NCBI RefSeq assembly: GCF_000227115.2 | Contig: NC_016482.1 | Span: 930,001 to 994,000, forward strand | Origin: Naumovozyma dairenensis CBS 421 | Taxonomy: Eukaryota; Ascomycota; Saccharomycetes; Saccharomycetales; Saccharomycetaceae | Length of the DNA stretch: 64,000 nucleotides | Direction: 5' to 3' | Part shown: positions 19,599-29,362 of the stretch, piece after piece | How positions within the stretch are numbered: the stretch's first letter is position 1 | Layout of the letters: every line of letters starts with the position of its first letter | Made by a program: the position numbers and the translations under genes | The notes under the pieces: model-generated | What the model was told of the DNA's origin: nothing | The model's input: only the letters and a program-made list of their open reading frames with translations | Databases searched by the model: none

Positions 19599-19859
19599 TT
19601 AAGCGTATTTAGCAGATAAGGAATCTACTAATTCAATGTATTTCTTTTCAGCTTCTTCTTGGGACATACCTTTCAATTCTTCCCAAGCGTTCCATTTAGA
19701 ACGATCTTTCAAATTGAAAATACCAGGTTTTTCCTTGTTGTTATCACCGACAGTTGCTTGTTTGTAAAGCGCGTATACTTGTAGTAATTCATCATCAGAA
19801 GGTTTCTTTGGTAATTCTTGGACAGCTTTAGCTTTTTCTTCGAACAATTGGGAGACCAT
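19599..19859 (-). CDS. ACB1: Acyl-CoA-binding protein
   Basis: Cytosolic carrier of medium- and long-chain acyl-CoA between synthesis, elongation and ceramide synthesis. The 86 aa equal the family length. The ACBP four-helix fold is recognisable from LLQVYALYKQATVGDNN, PGIFNLKDRSKWNAWEELKG and EEAEKKYIELV, which contain the ligand-contacting Tyr and Lys residues. Codon bias is high, in line with its abundance. It is divergent from the ORM gene. Confidence 0.97.
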   Translation of the reverse strand: MVSQLFEEKAKAVQELPKKPSDDELLQVYALYKQATVGDNNKEKPGIFNLKDRSKWNAWEELKGMSQEEAEKKYIELVDSLSAKYA

Positions 19860-20468
19860 TTTTAACAGAACAGATTGTGTATTGGATTGATGTATAGATA
19901 GGCCTTATAACGGAACAAAAAGAGCAGAAAAGAAAGAAAGAAAGAAAGAGAGAGAGAAAGTATGGGGGGAGATCATAGAACTCGACCCTTTTTATAGTCA
20001 AGTCGCCTCACCGGACCCACCAAATGCAGATTTCTCGATTCTCCAACTGTCCCCTGTCCGTTACCCGGGGTACATCTAAACATCTAACATCTACATCTAA
20101 TATTCAAGACAGCTAACACTGGCAGGCAGGCAGGCCCTCGCTGTCGCTTCTCTTCCCGTTGAAGCAATTTTGCGCACTGTGGGAACTAACTGTACAATAT
20201 ACAATATTATATAGCTCTATAGACCATGCATGTGTCCTTACAGATCCTACTTCTCCTCAACCCCAACAGCATTTCTACATTGAATTATTAGTATACAACT
20301 GCAAGACATATACAAAAGATCAAGAACTGCCTCACTCAAAATAATATCGCCACTAAAAGAGGAGCTCGGAAACATCCATATATCTCGCAAACGTCTCATA
20401 ACCTTTCCCAACTAATAAAACAAGAATCAGCACTGAAGTCACTAGCATCTCAATCATCAATTATCACT
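19860..20468. promoter_or_regulatory. Divergent promoter ACB1 / ORM
   Basis: Shared upstream region. It has an AGAAAGAAAG purine tract (about 19931-19960), a Reb1 site TTACCCG (20061-20067) and a short GGCAGGCAGG repeat (20121-20134). A 61-aa frame at 20159-20344 has no ATG start and is not credited. Confidence 0.55.
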
Positions 20469-21188
20469 ATGTCCGACAATATTCAACACTCAACACCTCA
20501 AGCAACAAGCTCTTATACAACATCTTATGATCAAAAAAACTCAGAGTTGAAACCATTCCCCTCTAGCAGCGGACATTCAATCATGACACCATTGTCATCT
20601 TCTAGATCCCATTCAGAATCATTAAGTAAACAGAATATCGAACCTGTCAAAGATCACAGAAGAAGACGCTCATCAAGTATAATCTCTCACGTGGAACCAG
20701 AAACCTTCGAAGATGAAAATGATCAACAAATGTTACCAAACATGAACGCATCATGGGTAGATCAAAGAGGTGCATGGATCATTCACGTCGTAATCATCCT
20801 TCTTTTGAAACTATTTTACAACTTATTACCTGGTATCACCACAGAATGGTCATGGACTTTAACTAACATGACTTACGTCATCGGTTCATATGTCATGTTC
20901 CATTTAATTAAGGGAACTCCGTTCGATTTTAACGGTGGTGCATACGATAATTTGACCATGTGGGAACAAATCGATGATGAAACTCTTTTTACTCCATCAA
21001 GGAAATTCTTAATTGCTGTACCAATCGCATTGTTTTTGGTAAGTACTCATTATTCACATTACGATTTTAAGTTATTCTCTTGGAATTTCATTTTGACCTT
21101 TTTAGTAGCTGTTGTACCAAAATTACCTGTCACTCATAGATTGAGAATTTCCATCCCAGGTATCACGGGTCGTGCCCAAATTAGTTAA
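20469..21188 (+). CDS. ORM1: ORM-family sphingolipid regulator (Orm1/Orm2)
   Basis: ER-membrane inhibitor of serine palmitoyltransferase (SPOTS complex), relieved by Ypk1 phosphorylation of its N terminus. The 239 aa compare with 222 (Orm1) and 216 (Orm2). A Ser-rich tail carries HRRRRSSSIISHVE near residue 64, with serines where Ypk1 acts. The ORMDL domain follows: MNASWVDQRGAWIIHVVIILLLKLFYNLLPG, TWTLTNMTYVIGSYVMFHLIKGTPF and LTMWEQIDDETLFTPSRKFL, with about four hydrophobic segments. The ORM1/ORM2 loci are paralogous, so the symbol is by YGR order only. Confidence 0.95.
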   Translation: MSDNIQHSTPQATSSYTTSYDQKNSELKPFPSSSGHSIMTPLSSSRSHSESLSKQNIEPVKDHRRRRSSSIISHVEPETFEDENDQQMLPNMNASWVDQRGAWIIHVVIILLLKLFYNLLPGITTEWSWTLTNMTYVIGSYVMFHLIKGTPFDFNGGAYDNLTMWEQIDDETLFTPSRKFLIAVPIALFLVSTHYSHYDFKLFSWNFILTFLVAVVPKLPVTHRLRISIPGITGRAQIS

Positions 21189-22437
21189 TCATATATCTCC
21201 ACAACATTGTTTAACCAACAAAAAATTATGAAAAAACAACAATAAAGCATCGTACTTTCTGAACTTTCTCTCGATTAAAAATAGATACAACTTAAGAATT
21301 GTTCTGATCGATCAGCCAAAAATAAAACAAAACAAAACAAAACAAACAGATCAAATATATCTATATAATATTACATACATTATATATTACAAGTGCATAT
21401 CCACTTTCGATTAATATTAACGTAACTCTCTAATAAATGTCTCAGTTTATTCACCATTTCAATGAAAAACTAATAAAAATATCTCGCCCTCTTTCCTTAC
21501 ATCGAGATATATAGTATTGCAAGGTTATTTCTAGACTTACATGGTTCCATATATACCCATAATCTTATATATAAACTAATAGAAGAAACGGAATGATTCA
21601 ATGAAACAACTATATGCTGATCTGGTTTCAATTCTCTATACTATACTCCAGATTTAATTGTATTCAGAAATGCTATTTTAGCTCATTTGAGATGTTAATA
21701 TATATATCTCATAAAAGTACATTTCATATGAACATTTCCTACATAGATGACTCCGATTGTTTGAACACACAACATAGCTGCGGAAGTACGTCCGTACGTT
21801 GTATGTCCCATTCCATATACATTATATACATAATATACAAAACTATAGGCTTAAGAATATTCATTCTAAATAATATCACGTATTGCAACTAACATTGTTA
21901 CATCCATTCGACGTCTAGTGTTCGTATTTTCTTTGTAAATCAAAAAACAAACAAACAAACATCAAGAATGTGAAATCAGGAAACTGCGACGCGATATTAC
22001 CAAAAAAACTGAATGGGCCCCAAGTAAAACACGTAAGTTACGGCAATCAAACCATTCGATTCTATTCGATTCGAGACTTTTTGTTTCAATCTTCCTACAT
22101 AAAGAACGCCGTTTGATAACCTTATATATAAGATCTAATCTGATCTGATCTGATCTCTTTTCCATTCATAAAAATAGAAAGAAATAGCCGTCAATTTCTT
22201 TCGAATACTTACACGTTATCCACATTTTTTTGATCACATTCCCGCCAAGCATCTATTCTTAAACAGGAAAGCACATCTTTTCCACCTAACATTGCATACC
22301 TCCAACACAGATCAATTGTTATTAATTATATTATTGAAACGAAAACTCATTCGTACCTATTATGATAAATAGCTTTTTCACAAATTCAAACAACTATATT
22401 TAGAAACAAGATCAAGAACCCTATAACCCATATAAGC
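21189..22437. other. Intergenic ORM-KSS1
   Basis: A 1.25 kb AT-rich gap with an (AAAAC)n tract (about 21323-21346) and a GATCT tandem (22137-22157). A pheromone-response element TGAAACA (21602-21608) is far from KSS1, and TGAAACG near 22336 is a near match. The small frames in this gap look random. Confidence 0.5.
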
Positions 22438-23538
22438 ATGTCCAGAACAATTACATTCGATATACCATCACAATACCAATTAGTAGATTTAATAGGAGAA
22501 GGTGCATATGGTACAGTTTGTTCTGCAATTCATAAACCGTCTGGAGTTAAAGTTGCCATCAAAAAAATTCAACCATTTAGTAAAGCAATGTTCGTAACAA
22601 GAACATTAAGAGAAATCAAATTATTAACATATTTCCATAATCACGAAAATATAATTAGCATATTAGATAAAGTGAAACCAATTTCTGTGAATAAATTAAA
22701 TGCAGTTTACCTCGTGCAAGAATTAATGGAAACAGATTTACAAAAAATTATAATGAATAGTAATAATAATCCATTGAGTGATGATCACATTCAATATTTC
22801 ACTTATCAAATATTAAGAGCTTTGAAAGCAATTCATAGCGCACAAGTAATACATAGAGACTTAAAACCATCAAACCTTTTATTGAATTCAAATTGTGATT
22901 TGAAAGTTTGTGATTTCGGTCTTTCAAGATGTTTAACAAGTAGTAGTGATTCAAGAGAAACTTTGGTTGGTTTCATGACAGAATATGTAGCTACAAGATG
23001 GTATAGAGCTCCAGAAATAATGTTAACTTTCCAAGAGTATACAACTGCAATGGATATTTGGTCCGTTGGTTGCATCCTTGCTGAAATGGTTTCAGGAAGA
23101 CCACTTTTCCCAGGTAGAGATTATCATCATCAATTATGGTTAATATTAGAAGTCCTAGGTACTCCCTCATTAGAAGATTTCGCCCAAATTAAATCCAAAA
23201 GAGCCAAAGAATATATTTCAAATTTACCAATGAGAAGCCCCATGCCATGGGTTAATGTCTTGAATACACAACGGAATTTAAATCCAGATATGTTAGATCT
23301 TCTCACGAAGATGCTATTGTTCAATCCTAATAAAAGAATCACTGCAGCAGAAGCTCTCAATCATCCATATTTGGCCACTTATCATGATCCAGAAGATGAA
23401 CCTGATTATCCACCATTGAATTTAAATGATGAATTTTGGAAATTAGATAATGAAATTAGACAACCTGATGATGAAGAAATATCAATGGATATTTTAAAGC
23501 AAATGCTTTATGATGAAGTCATTAAAACTATGGATTGA
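22438..23538 (+). CDS. KSS1: MAP kinase Kss1
   Basis: MAPK of the filamentous-growth and pheromone pathways, acting on Ste12/Tec1/Dig1. The 366 aa compare with 368. The Gly-rich loop GEGAYGTV is near residue 20, the ATP Lys at 42-43 (VAIKK), HRDLKPSN at 139-146, DFG at 159-161, the activation lip TEY at 181-183, and a CDK/MAPK insert follows. Close identity to Kss1 (for example FDIPSQYQLVDLIGEGAYGT and the SSSDSRETLVGFM lip) separates it from Fus3. It sits between ORM1 and BUD9 homologues, as YGR040W does. Confidence 0.97.
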   Translation: MSRTITFDIPSQYQLVDLIGEGAYGTVCSAIHKPSGVKVAIKKIQPFSKAMFVTRTLREIKLLTYFHNHENIISILDKVKPISVNKLNAVYLVQELMETDLQKIIMNSNNNPLSDDHIQYFTYQILRALKAIHSAQVIHRDLKPSNLLLNSNCDLKVCDFGLSRCLTSSSDSRETLVGFMTEYVATRWYRAPEIMLTFQEYTTAMDIWSVGCILAEMVSGRPLFPGRDYHHQLWLILEVLGTPSLEDFAQIKSKRAKEYISNLPMRSPMPWVNVLNTQRNLNPDMLDLLTKMLLFNPNKRITAAEALNHPYLATYHDPEDEPDYPPLNLNDEFWKLDNEIRQPDDEEISMDILKQMLYDEVIKTMD

Positions 23539-24471
23539 CTAATATTACTAGTATAATCTATAATATATACTTTTGTAGAAACAAAATAACCATTTTGATA
23601 CCCATTTTAAAATACACATAATAGGTCATTCAATAACATACAAATAAGAAATATGTCTCCTAAGCTATTTCGAGCAGTCATACTCATGCATTTATTTACA
23701 CATTCCTACTTTTGGCTTAAGATAGTATTGCCAATAGTTGTCTATTGACCATGTTGCGTATTATCATCGAGGAGGGAAACCTAACTAACCAGCGATGTCC
23801 TAAATAGGAAATGTAATCACTTTCTTTACGCGTAGCGTGCTTGGCAAAAACCGGGAAAACGTCAATAGAGAAATAGTGACAAAAGGCTATGTAAGTTTAG
23901 AGTTACGCGTATGGTTCGATGTATTGAGGCATTACAACAACTTTATTTCACTTGGGAAGGTATAGGTAGCCATAATTATCTGCAATTATGCTTAAATAAG
24001 CTTACATAAACTACACTGCACGGTGGAACACATAAAATATTGTCGAAATTGCAAATCTCGACGTAATACAAAATAAAAGAGTGGTTGTAATCTACTTTAA
24101 TTGAGTACACGTCCTATAAAAAAGAAACATCCACTTTAAGGGCACATTATTTTTCTTTGACAATTTTTTTGTCCAAAATATACCAATAACAAAGCAGTTA
24201 ATTATACACAAATAAAGAGAATAATTATACACAGTTAAATAGATAAATTCTAAGGAGCAACCGACCACAATTCATTCGTTCATTTATTTTATCAATATAG
24301 CTTACAATTTGAAGTAGTTTTACCTTCCTTTACAAAACACTTCCTAACAACCGACCAAAATTCATTCATTCGTTAACAAACGCCATTTTTTTCACTTTAT
24401 TTTTATTCATCGTCTCTCTAATATAGAACGAAATTTTTTTTTTTGCTTCACAACACTACCTTGCATATTAA
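23539..24471. promoter_or_regulatory. BUD8/9 promoter with G1 control sites
   Basis: A 0.93 kb region between KSS1 and the BUD gene, with two MCB cores ACGCGT (23828-23833, 23905-23910) and a Swi5/Ace2-type AACCAGCG (23787-23794). BUD9 transcription is cell-cycle timed in S. cerevisiae, so the sites are plausible. No gene seen. Confidence 0.45.
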
Positions 24472-26115
24472 ATGCCATATAGCGACTCAAATCGGTCTCC
24501 GCCTGAGGGGAAAAGGCCACCATTGAATAAAACAACTTCTCTTTTTCAGGAAGGTTCATCAAACTTTAATGGCCAGTCTCCATCGCAAAGGTCAACTACC
24601 TCTTATACTGTATATATCGACAGAGAAAAATTACAAAATGCTATCTCGAGTCATCATAGAACCCCGAGCTGCCAAAGTGGTTCCGATTGTGAAAATATTA
24701 CCAGTAGTGGTAGTGAAAATGATACTGATACGGATAGTGATACTGCCAGCGATATGTCGCTTCATTCAACAAATGGTGTAAATATAGATATTAAATATAA
24801 TAGAGATAGTACCGAAAACCGAGGACAAATACGACACAATTTCACACCGAGTGCTAATTTATCACCACCTGCCTTACCTTATAATACAAGCTTTGAAGAT
24901 AACAGTGGTAGCATACATGAATCAAGAGGTCATGTAAGTATTGGGACTGTTTCTACGTCAATGCTTCTCAATAAATCTAGCAACAATAAACTCATAGATT
25001 CTTCTCCATCCTTTGGTTCCATTCATTCAACTTCTACGAATATTCAAAAAGCACCTCATTCTACTTCTTCATATAAAGTTCCATTAACGAAACAGATATC
25101 CCCGACACCGGTATCTCGGCAGGATACAGCTGTTATGAAAACCTTAATATTAAACCAATCACTATCGAAAAAATCCGAACTTCTTTCAGAAAATTCTTCT
25201 TCAATACGATATGATGATACTATTGAACCCAAAATTGAGCATGCAGTAGAATTATTGAGAAAAGAAATAAACGTAAATACGCAAGATAATGCTCATATCA
25301 AACCTGAGCTTAATATAAGTACAGAATTTATCCCACAAAAGTATAAAATACCAACAAAGGCTTTACAGTCACCAATATATAGGAACTCTAGACGTCAACT
25401 AAGCGTGTCAATATTAAATAATAAAATATTGCCATCACCAACTGAATCTAGAGTCAATAGGACAGTTTCACTCAATAAGATGCCTAGCCACATGGATAGA
25501 ACTAATTCTGAGCCGTTAACATACACATACGCTACCTGTGAAAAACAACAACCAAAACTACAATCTCCTACTAGTCCTCAAACAGAAGAAACTCATGTAA
25601 AATATACCCAATCTCAAATAGAGCTAATAATGGAAACCATGCATGAGTATAGAGAAAATGTACGAAGGGAACATGAACCATATTCCTTTGATCATGATGA
25701 TGGTGATATAGACAATATTTTTGAAAAGGTTGATTTTGATAAATATAATAACATGAGAGAAACTTATCCAATTCAACATATAGATTCAGAATCCATTACT
25801 TCTTTTGATTCAGATAATGGAAATTTCTGGGAGATTTTTAGCATTTGGAGAATTTTACTTATTCTATTTATTTGTCTGTTGATCCCACCTTTGTTTTTCT
25901 TTATCGCATTTGGGGAGAAGATTGGGTTGAAAAATTATTCCTTAATGAGAATGATCATGAATTCAGAACACAGGCTAGGCCTATATAAGGGATTCTTATG
26001 GAAAGTCGACGTCAATTGGTTTAGATATACATGTCTCATCATTGGTGTATTGGAAATTCTATCAATCACTGCAGGTATCTGTGTTGGATTCGGTGTAGGG
26101 TTAACAATAGGTTGA
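24472..26115 (+). CDS. BUD9: Bud-site selection protein (Bud8/Bud9 family)
   Basis: Cortical tag for bipolar budding; in S. cerevisiae Bud9 marks the birth-scar pole and Bud8 the opposite pole. The 547 aa equal Bud9's length from memory (Bud8 603). A long Ser/Thr/Asn-rich, presumably heavily glycosylated region is followed by two C-terminal membrane spans (about 462-482 and 522-546) enclosing a short loop (FGEKIGLKNYSLMRMIMNSEHRLGLYKGFLWKVDVNWFRYTC) that is the family's conserved part. The downstream MTE1 neighbour agrees with YGR041W, but the BUD8 paralogue cannot be excluded. Confidence 0.85.
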   Translation: MPYSDSNRSPPEGKRPPLNKTTSLFQEGSSNFNGQSPSQRSTTSYTVYIDREKLQNAISSHHRTPSCQSGSDCENITSSGSENDTDTDSDTASDMSLHSTNGVNIDIKYNRDSTENRGQIRHNFTPSANLSPPALPYNTSFEDNSGSIHESRGHVSIGTVSTSMLLNKSSNNKLIDSSPSFGSIHSTSTNIQKAPHSTSSYKVPLTKQISPTPVSRQDTAVMKTLILNQSLSKKSELLSENSSSIRYDDTIEPKIEHAVELLRKEINVNTQDNAHIKPELNISTEFIPQKYKIPTKALQSPIYRNSRRQLSVSILNNKILPSPTESRVNRTVSLNKMPSHMDRTNSEPLTYTYATCEKQQPKLQSPTSPQTEETHVKYTQSQIELIMETMHEYRENVRREHEPYSFDHDDGDIDNIFEKVDFDKYNNMRETYPIQHIDSESITSFDSDNGNFWEIFSIWRILLILFICLLIPPLFFFIAFGEKIGLKNYSLMRMIMNSEHRLGLYKGFLWKVDVNWFRYTCLIIGVLEILSITAGICVGFGVGLTIG

Positions 26116-26544
26116 CCCCAATCTACTTCCCCTACATTTTAATATTCTTTTTCTTGTATGTGTTGTATAATTAGATATTAATTATGTATTAATAAATAGC
26201 ATAGGACATTTACTAATGTTTTTAGGAAGGAGCTCATCATGGAACATTTCTACACTTGGGAACTTACAGGTAAGCCACAACATCTATAATACACGTCTAC
26301 AAGCTTAGTGTGATTTAGTGACCAAATAATCCTCTAGCAGATTTTTGTTGTGACCGTCAGAGTGTGACGCGAAACAGCGGGAATTGTAAATTGGAAGATA
26401 ATAAACAAAGAAAAAAACATTGTTACGGTGAAGTAAAGATTTAATTGGGCTTCCTGAACGAAAACAATGAATAGGAAGCAGCGTCAGAAAGCATCATCAC
26501 ATTCATGATTCACACTATATGCTATCCCATATAATTGAATATCA
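26116..26544. promoter_or_regulatory. MTE1 promoter
   Basis: A 0.43 kb gap. It has an MCB/SCB-like ACGCGAAA (26367-26374) overlapping GTGACGCG (26364-26371), about 180 bp before the ATG. This would give G1/S timing, which suits a recombination factor. Confidence 0.5.
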
Positions 26545-27342
26545 ATGCCAATATACGGACCAATTAAAAAAAAACATAAGACTTGGCATGACGGTAAGCT
26601 GAAATATTTTGAGGTAAATAATCGGTTCATTCTTTACACCGAGGAAAGCAACATAGTCTTGGCATCCGAATTTGTTACAAATTCTAAAGCGGTCAGATCA
26701 TTTTTGGACCCTGAAGGGTTTGACATCGAAGAACACCAAATATTTGCAAGGTTTCTCATAATCATCTCTGATGTTATTTCAGACTACACGAGAGAAGTAC
26801 AAACAACAAGAGTTCAACATCCTGATAATACTACCAATGTACCGACTACATTAGGTATGAAGATGACTACTAATGATAACCGTAATGGTAAATTATTGAA
26901 AACGAACCCGACTGTTGTTAAGCGCCAGCTGATAACACCAATTTCAAATTCAAAAATCAACGGTTTTTCTCAGAATCGTATGAAGTCAAATGAATCGCCC
27001 TCTCCAACGTTGGCTTTGAAAGTAAATAGACCATTTAAAGCTCCAAGAATGATTACTAGGGAGATCTCATCTCAACAGTTATTTAATAGGCCAAGTAAAA
27101 GGGATTTGTCCACAAATATTATTGATGTACGTCATGGACCAGAAACAGGTACACAAGTAAGTCCTACCGAACCAATAAAAAATAATTCTATCCGACAAAC
27201 TGTCAGACAAGAAAAACCGCATGTTTTGACACAGATGCCTACTAAGAAAACCACTATGGTCCGCCGTTTCCAACTTGAACGAGTGAACTCTATTGGAAAC
27301 AAAAGAAGGACTAAAATTGTGCATACTGGAATCAGCATATGA
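26545..27342 (+). CDS. MTE1: Mph1-associated recombination factor Mte1
   Basis: Nuclear protein that binds the helicase Mph1 and D-loops and acts in homologous recombination and telomere maintenance. The 265 aa compare with 271 (YGR042W). The N-terminal DUF2439 domain, shared with human ZGRF1, covers about 1-85 (GPIKKKHKTWHDGKLKYF, ASEFVTNSKAVRSFL, DPEGFDIEEHQIFARFLI). The rest is basic and low in structure, ending in a KRRTKIVHTG motif. Confidence 0.9.
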   Translation: MPIYGPIKKKHKTWHDGKLKYFEVNNRFILYTEESNIVLASEFVTNSKAVRSFLDPEGFDIEEHQIFARFLIIISDVISDYTREVQTTRVQHPDNTTNVPTTLGMKMTTNDNRNGKLLKTNPTVVKRQLITPISNSKINGFSQNRMKSNESPSPTLALKVNRPFKAPRMITREISSQQLFNRPSKRDLSTNIIDVRHGPETGTQVSPTEPIKNNSIRQTVRQEKPHVLTQMPTKKTTMVRRFQLERVNSIGNKRRTKIVHTGISI

Positions 27343-27699
27343 TGAGATATTTATTTACGAGAATTACTTGTGTGGCGTGTGTCTCTCCATGGGGCTAGTG
27401 TAACTAAAGCAACCAGCAGTACCTAACTGTAACTAACTTGCCGTTGACGGAATCATGGCTATTTGCCGCTATCGAATGGGATATCATGACATCTAATGGA
27501 ATGTATCTGAATCTCAGCAAGAAAAATCAAGATGTCAGGTTTTCAACTAATATCTTCGTTACTGTCGTGCAAAATAATAAATTATCTTAGTCTTAGAGAG
27601 GGTAAAAGTTAGCGACGTTTAAGCATCATACTTCAGAATATATAGACTATAGATTTATTTTTATAAAAGAAAACAGAAATACTAATGAATTAGCTTTAA
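27343..27699. other. Convergent 3' region MTE1-transaldolase
   Basis: Short convergent intergenic DNA; nothing recognised. Confidence 0.5.
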
Positions 27700-28713
27700 T
27701 CAACTTGATAGCCTCTCCTTCACTAGATCAGTTAATGTAATCGCATCCGCTGCAAATTTTCTTATACCATCTGCTAGTTTGTCCGTTGCCATTGCATCGT
27801 CATTCAACTGATACCTGAATTTAGATTCATCATTAATGAATGTTTCTTTTTCATCTCCCTTCTCCTTAGCATCCTCTGGGACTAGTCTCTTTTCAATCGA
27901 TTCGTGGCTATTCAACAAAGAATCTAATACACTTAAGGATAATGTCAAATTGTCAATACCAGCCAATTGTTTGACTTGACCGATATTCCTCATGGATGCA
28001 GCCATGATGACTGTATCATAACTATGTTTCTTGTAATAATAATATATTCTTTCCACTGATTTAAGACCTGGATCATCTTCTGGAGGATAATCTTTACCAG
28101 TCTTGCTCTTATAGTAGTCTGTAATTCTTCCAACAAACGGAGATACCAAACTTACATTGGCTTCAGCGCAAGCGACGGCTTGGACGAATGAAAACAACAA
28201 CGTTAAATTAGTATGGATTCCATGCTTCTCCTCAAGCTCTTTAGCTGCTTGGATACCTTCCCAAGTGGAGGAAAGTTTAATGTAAACTCTTTCCTTAGAG
28301 ATCCCAGCCTCATCGTAAAGTTTCATAAGATCAATAGCTTTAGAAACCATTGCCTCTTTATCAAAGGATAACCTTGCATCTACTTCAGTAGACACTTTAC
28401 CAGGCACAATTTTCAAAATCTCAGTCCCAAATTCAACCAATAGTTTATCAATTGCATTTTCAGCCTTTTCTTCAAGAGTATCACCATGACTTTTCCCATA
28501 TTCGATTGCATTATCCATCAATTTTGCATATTCTTCCTTTTTGGATGCAGCTAAGATTAGAGTCGGATTTGTGGTCGAATCCATAGGCTCATATTTTGCA
28601 ATTTGCTCAAAGTCACCAGTATCAGCAACCACTTTAGTACCGGTTTCTTTCAAATATTCTAGTGAGGTCTTCTCACCTTTAGGTTGAACCTTTTGTTTCT
28701 TCTGTGGTGGCAT
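27700..28713 (-). CDS. NQM1: Transaldolase (Nqm1/Tal1)
   Basis: Pentose-phosphate enzyme transferring dihydroxyacetone from sedoheptulose-7-phosphate to glyceraldehyde-3-phosphate. The 337 aa compare with 333-335. DSTTNPTLILAA and GKVSTEVDARLSFD are the classic signatures. The Schiff-base lysine lies in ERVYIKLSSTWEG (about residue 147), where most yeast enzymes have IKIASTWEG. Phosphate-binding residues occur near SPFVGRITDYY. Details such as GIDNLTL and TFINDES lean to Nqm1 over Tal1, but the two are duplicates. Three STRE cores upstream fit stress induction of the NQM1 type. Confidence 0.9.
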   Translation of the reverse strand: MPPQKKQKVQPKGEKTSLEYLKETGTKVVADTGDFEQIAKYEPMDSTTNPTLILAASKKEEYAKLMDNAIEYGKSHGDTLEEKAENAIDKLLVEFGTEILKIVPGKVSTEVDARLSFDKEAMVSKAIDLMKLYDEAGISKERVYIKLSSTWEGIQAAKELEEKHGIHTNLTLLFSFVQAVACAEANVSLVSPFVGRITDYYKSKTGKDYPPEDDPGLKSVERIYYYYKKHSYDTVIMAASMRNIGQVKQLAGIDNLTLSLSVLDSLLNSHESIEKRLVPEDAKEKGDEKETFINDESKFRYQLNDDAMATDKLADGIRKFAADAITLTDLVKERLSS

Positions 28714-29362
28714 CTTCTGTCTTTATAAGATATGGTTACTATATGCTCAGTTTAAAGTTAAGTAAGCAAGGGGTAATCTTGGGAGGTTGCAAGCAGAAAC
28801 TAGGGATCCCAAGATGTCTCTTTTATATATGACATCCTGATATTTACAGTCAGTATATAAGGCGTTTATTCAGGCCCCTTTTGGTAAGCTCGTCAAAAGC
28901 GGGATGTGTACGGTACTAGTCTTGGTTTGCTATTAGTCCCTTCAAACGGTAAGAGTGATATATTTCTTATTTTAATTTCTCCAATGCGTAATATGTTTCT
29001 CCTTTTATCAACGACAGTTCTCATTAAAGGGGACCTTTAGTTGAATAATTGGGTTTAGGAACTTCATAGAGTCGTCGTGTTTATAAACAATTTCGGCTTG
29101 AATTCTCCGTCTAATCTGTGACGCGCAAGCCTGTCGCGTGCCATGATTTTTTGTCTGATGTTACATAAATTATCCATTGTATACTAAAAAGGAAATGTAT
29201 TAGGCTAGTCTGCATATATGGTAGCAGCGATTAAAAATTATTAATAATATTACAAGAAACTATTGTTATTAATGTTTGTTATTCAATTGTCCGAGTTAAT
29301 AAAAAAAACAGCAAAATTTTAGCGAATTCAAATTTGTGTTTGAAATCCTCTTCGTAATACAA
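28714..29362. promoter_or_regulatory. Transaldolase promoter with STREs
   Basis: Upstream of the transaldolase and downstream of RME1. Stress-response cores (CCCCT/AGGGG) are at 28769-28773, 28875-28879 and 29028-29032. GTGACGCG lies at 29118-29125. Msn2/4 control of NQM1 is known in S. cerevisiae. Confidence 0.5.
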